A stretch of DNA of 64,000 bases from Brachycybe producta. Its lineage: Eukaryota; Arthropoda; Diplopoda; Playtdesmida; Andrognathidae. The stretch is taken from contig JAUPFP010000031.1 of assembly GCA_036925085.1 (NCBI GenBank), positions 2,924,229-2,988,228 of the forward strand, written 5' to 3'. Each line of letters starts with the position of its first letter. The stretch's first letter is position 1. Below the pieces are notes generated by a model. The model had not been told where the DNA came from, did no database searches, and saw nothing but the letters and a program-made list of their open reading frames with translations. Position numbers and translations under genes: made by a program. This document shows, one piece after another, positions 63,401 through 64,000 of this stretch.

Positions 63401-64000
63401 ATATATTTCGCCTTAATTGGAAATATTTTTTAATTAAAATTGCAACTAAAATACATTTTTTTTTAAAGAAATAATCAAGTTTTTAATATTTTATAGTTGA
63501 ATGACATCCTTTTTTGTTGTTGTAAAAGTGGGAGGATAATAATGGCTGCTATTCTGAAATTGTAGGTGGCGCTGCTGCAGGCATATTAGGATCCTTTTTT
63601 TTTTGAGAAAGTTTCTTAATTACTGTTTTTTTTTTTTTAAAGAATTGTTTTTTTATATTTTATTTTAAACTATATCCGCGTTCTTAACATAATTGTGGAA
63701 AAAATTTCATTTTTAGTTATTTATTTGATAAAAATGAGGTAAAAAATATTCTCAGAATTGTAGATTTTTTTTTAGTATGTCATGAAAAAAAAAAAACTCT
63801 TTAAAAGTGTTGTGAAAGAAAATATTTGATCTATTTTTATTTTTATTAAAATATATTTTGTTTAAATTTAATCTGATGGAAGATTTAATTGAATAATTGA
63901 AGAAGACAATAATTTGTGACAAGTCTTAGTTGTTGTCTTGACTTCAAAGATATTTTTTTATTACAAAATCCAATTTAATCTCATCGCCATCTTTATGTTG
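63401..64000. other. AT-rich non-coding stretch
   Basis: TGTAGGTGGCGCTGCTGCAG (CTCF-like core) at 63561-63580. Otherwise poly-T/poly-A. No gene. Confidence 0.45.

Noticed and set aside
24000-64000. Second gene or an autonomous transposase
   Set aside because: I scanned for DDE/DDD-type, reverse transcriptase and rolling-circle signatures in the translated frames and saw none. All long frames are array artefacts.

Overview
The window is eukaryotic nuclear DNA from an AT-rich, repeat-laden invertebrate genome. It holds one protein-coding gene that I can support: a complete SHANK/ProSAP-family synaptic scaffold gene on the minus strand. Single-residue runs (Ala, His, Gln) in the protein, 79-96 bp minimal introns and very many short inverted-repeat transposons suggest an arthropod or another protostome. 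I cannot name the species, and the assignment is an inference.

Layout. The gene runs leftward from about 23.2 kb to 6.78 kb. Thirteen coding exons with matching phases give a 2079-residue protein in the order SPN, ankyrin repeats, SH3, PDZ, long Pro/Ser-rich region with cortactin-type and Homer-type motifs, and C-terminal SAM. The exon carrying the likely start codon has a splice acceptor upstream of the ATG. At least one further upstream exon and the promoter should therefore lie to the right, probably somewhere in the 40 kb between 23.2 and 64 kb or beyond. I see no other convincing gene there. Bases 1-6700 are downstream of the gene and are repeats plus AT-rich sequence.

Repeats fill nearly everything else. 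I separated these interspersed families: A, ~205 bp near-palindromes with TIR ACAGGCARTTAGAAA and 9-bp target duplications, each carrying a TGACGTCA site; B, ~180 bp, TIR GGCCTTGTTTCCA; C, a 150-300 bp palindrome with AGAAACTAGAAGGGTAGC; K, a longer foldback with TTAAGGTGNCTGAATAG ends and a C-like core; D, an 840 bp foldback; E, ~320 bp with AGATGGCGCC in its ends; F, ~300 bp, TIR ATACCTNGTACACA; G, ~305 bp, TIR GGGCTCGGATTTT; I, hAT-like, rich in AACCGGTT; J, starting ACTAGTGGGGTAACCCG; and two pogo/Tigger-like elements. There is also one tRNA-like SINE candidate. None contains a recognisable transposase.

The tandem arrays form the second layer: units of 14, 17, 20, 21, 22, 28, 30, 44, 51, ~112 and ~245 bp, and a 285 bp higher-order repeat in a GA-rich tract. 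Several arrays lie inside, or end exactly in, a transposon with terminal inverted repeats.

The most interesting patterns are these. Every long intron of the Shank gene is close to a minimal intron plus identifiable repeats. Small non-autonomous transposons appear to have seeded minisatellites repeatedly. Family A can be dated as younger than E, I and K from filled and empty sites. A dense cluster of CTCF-like AGRTGGCGCC motifs sits at 49.2-50.45 kb.
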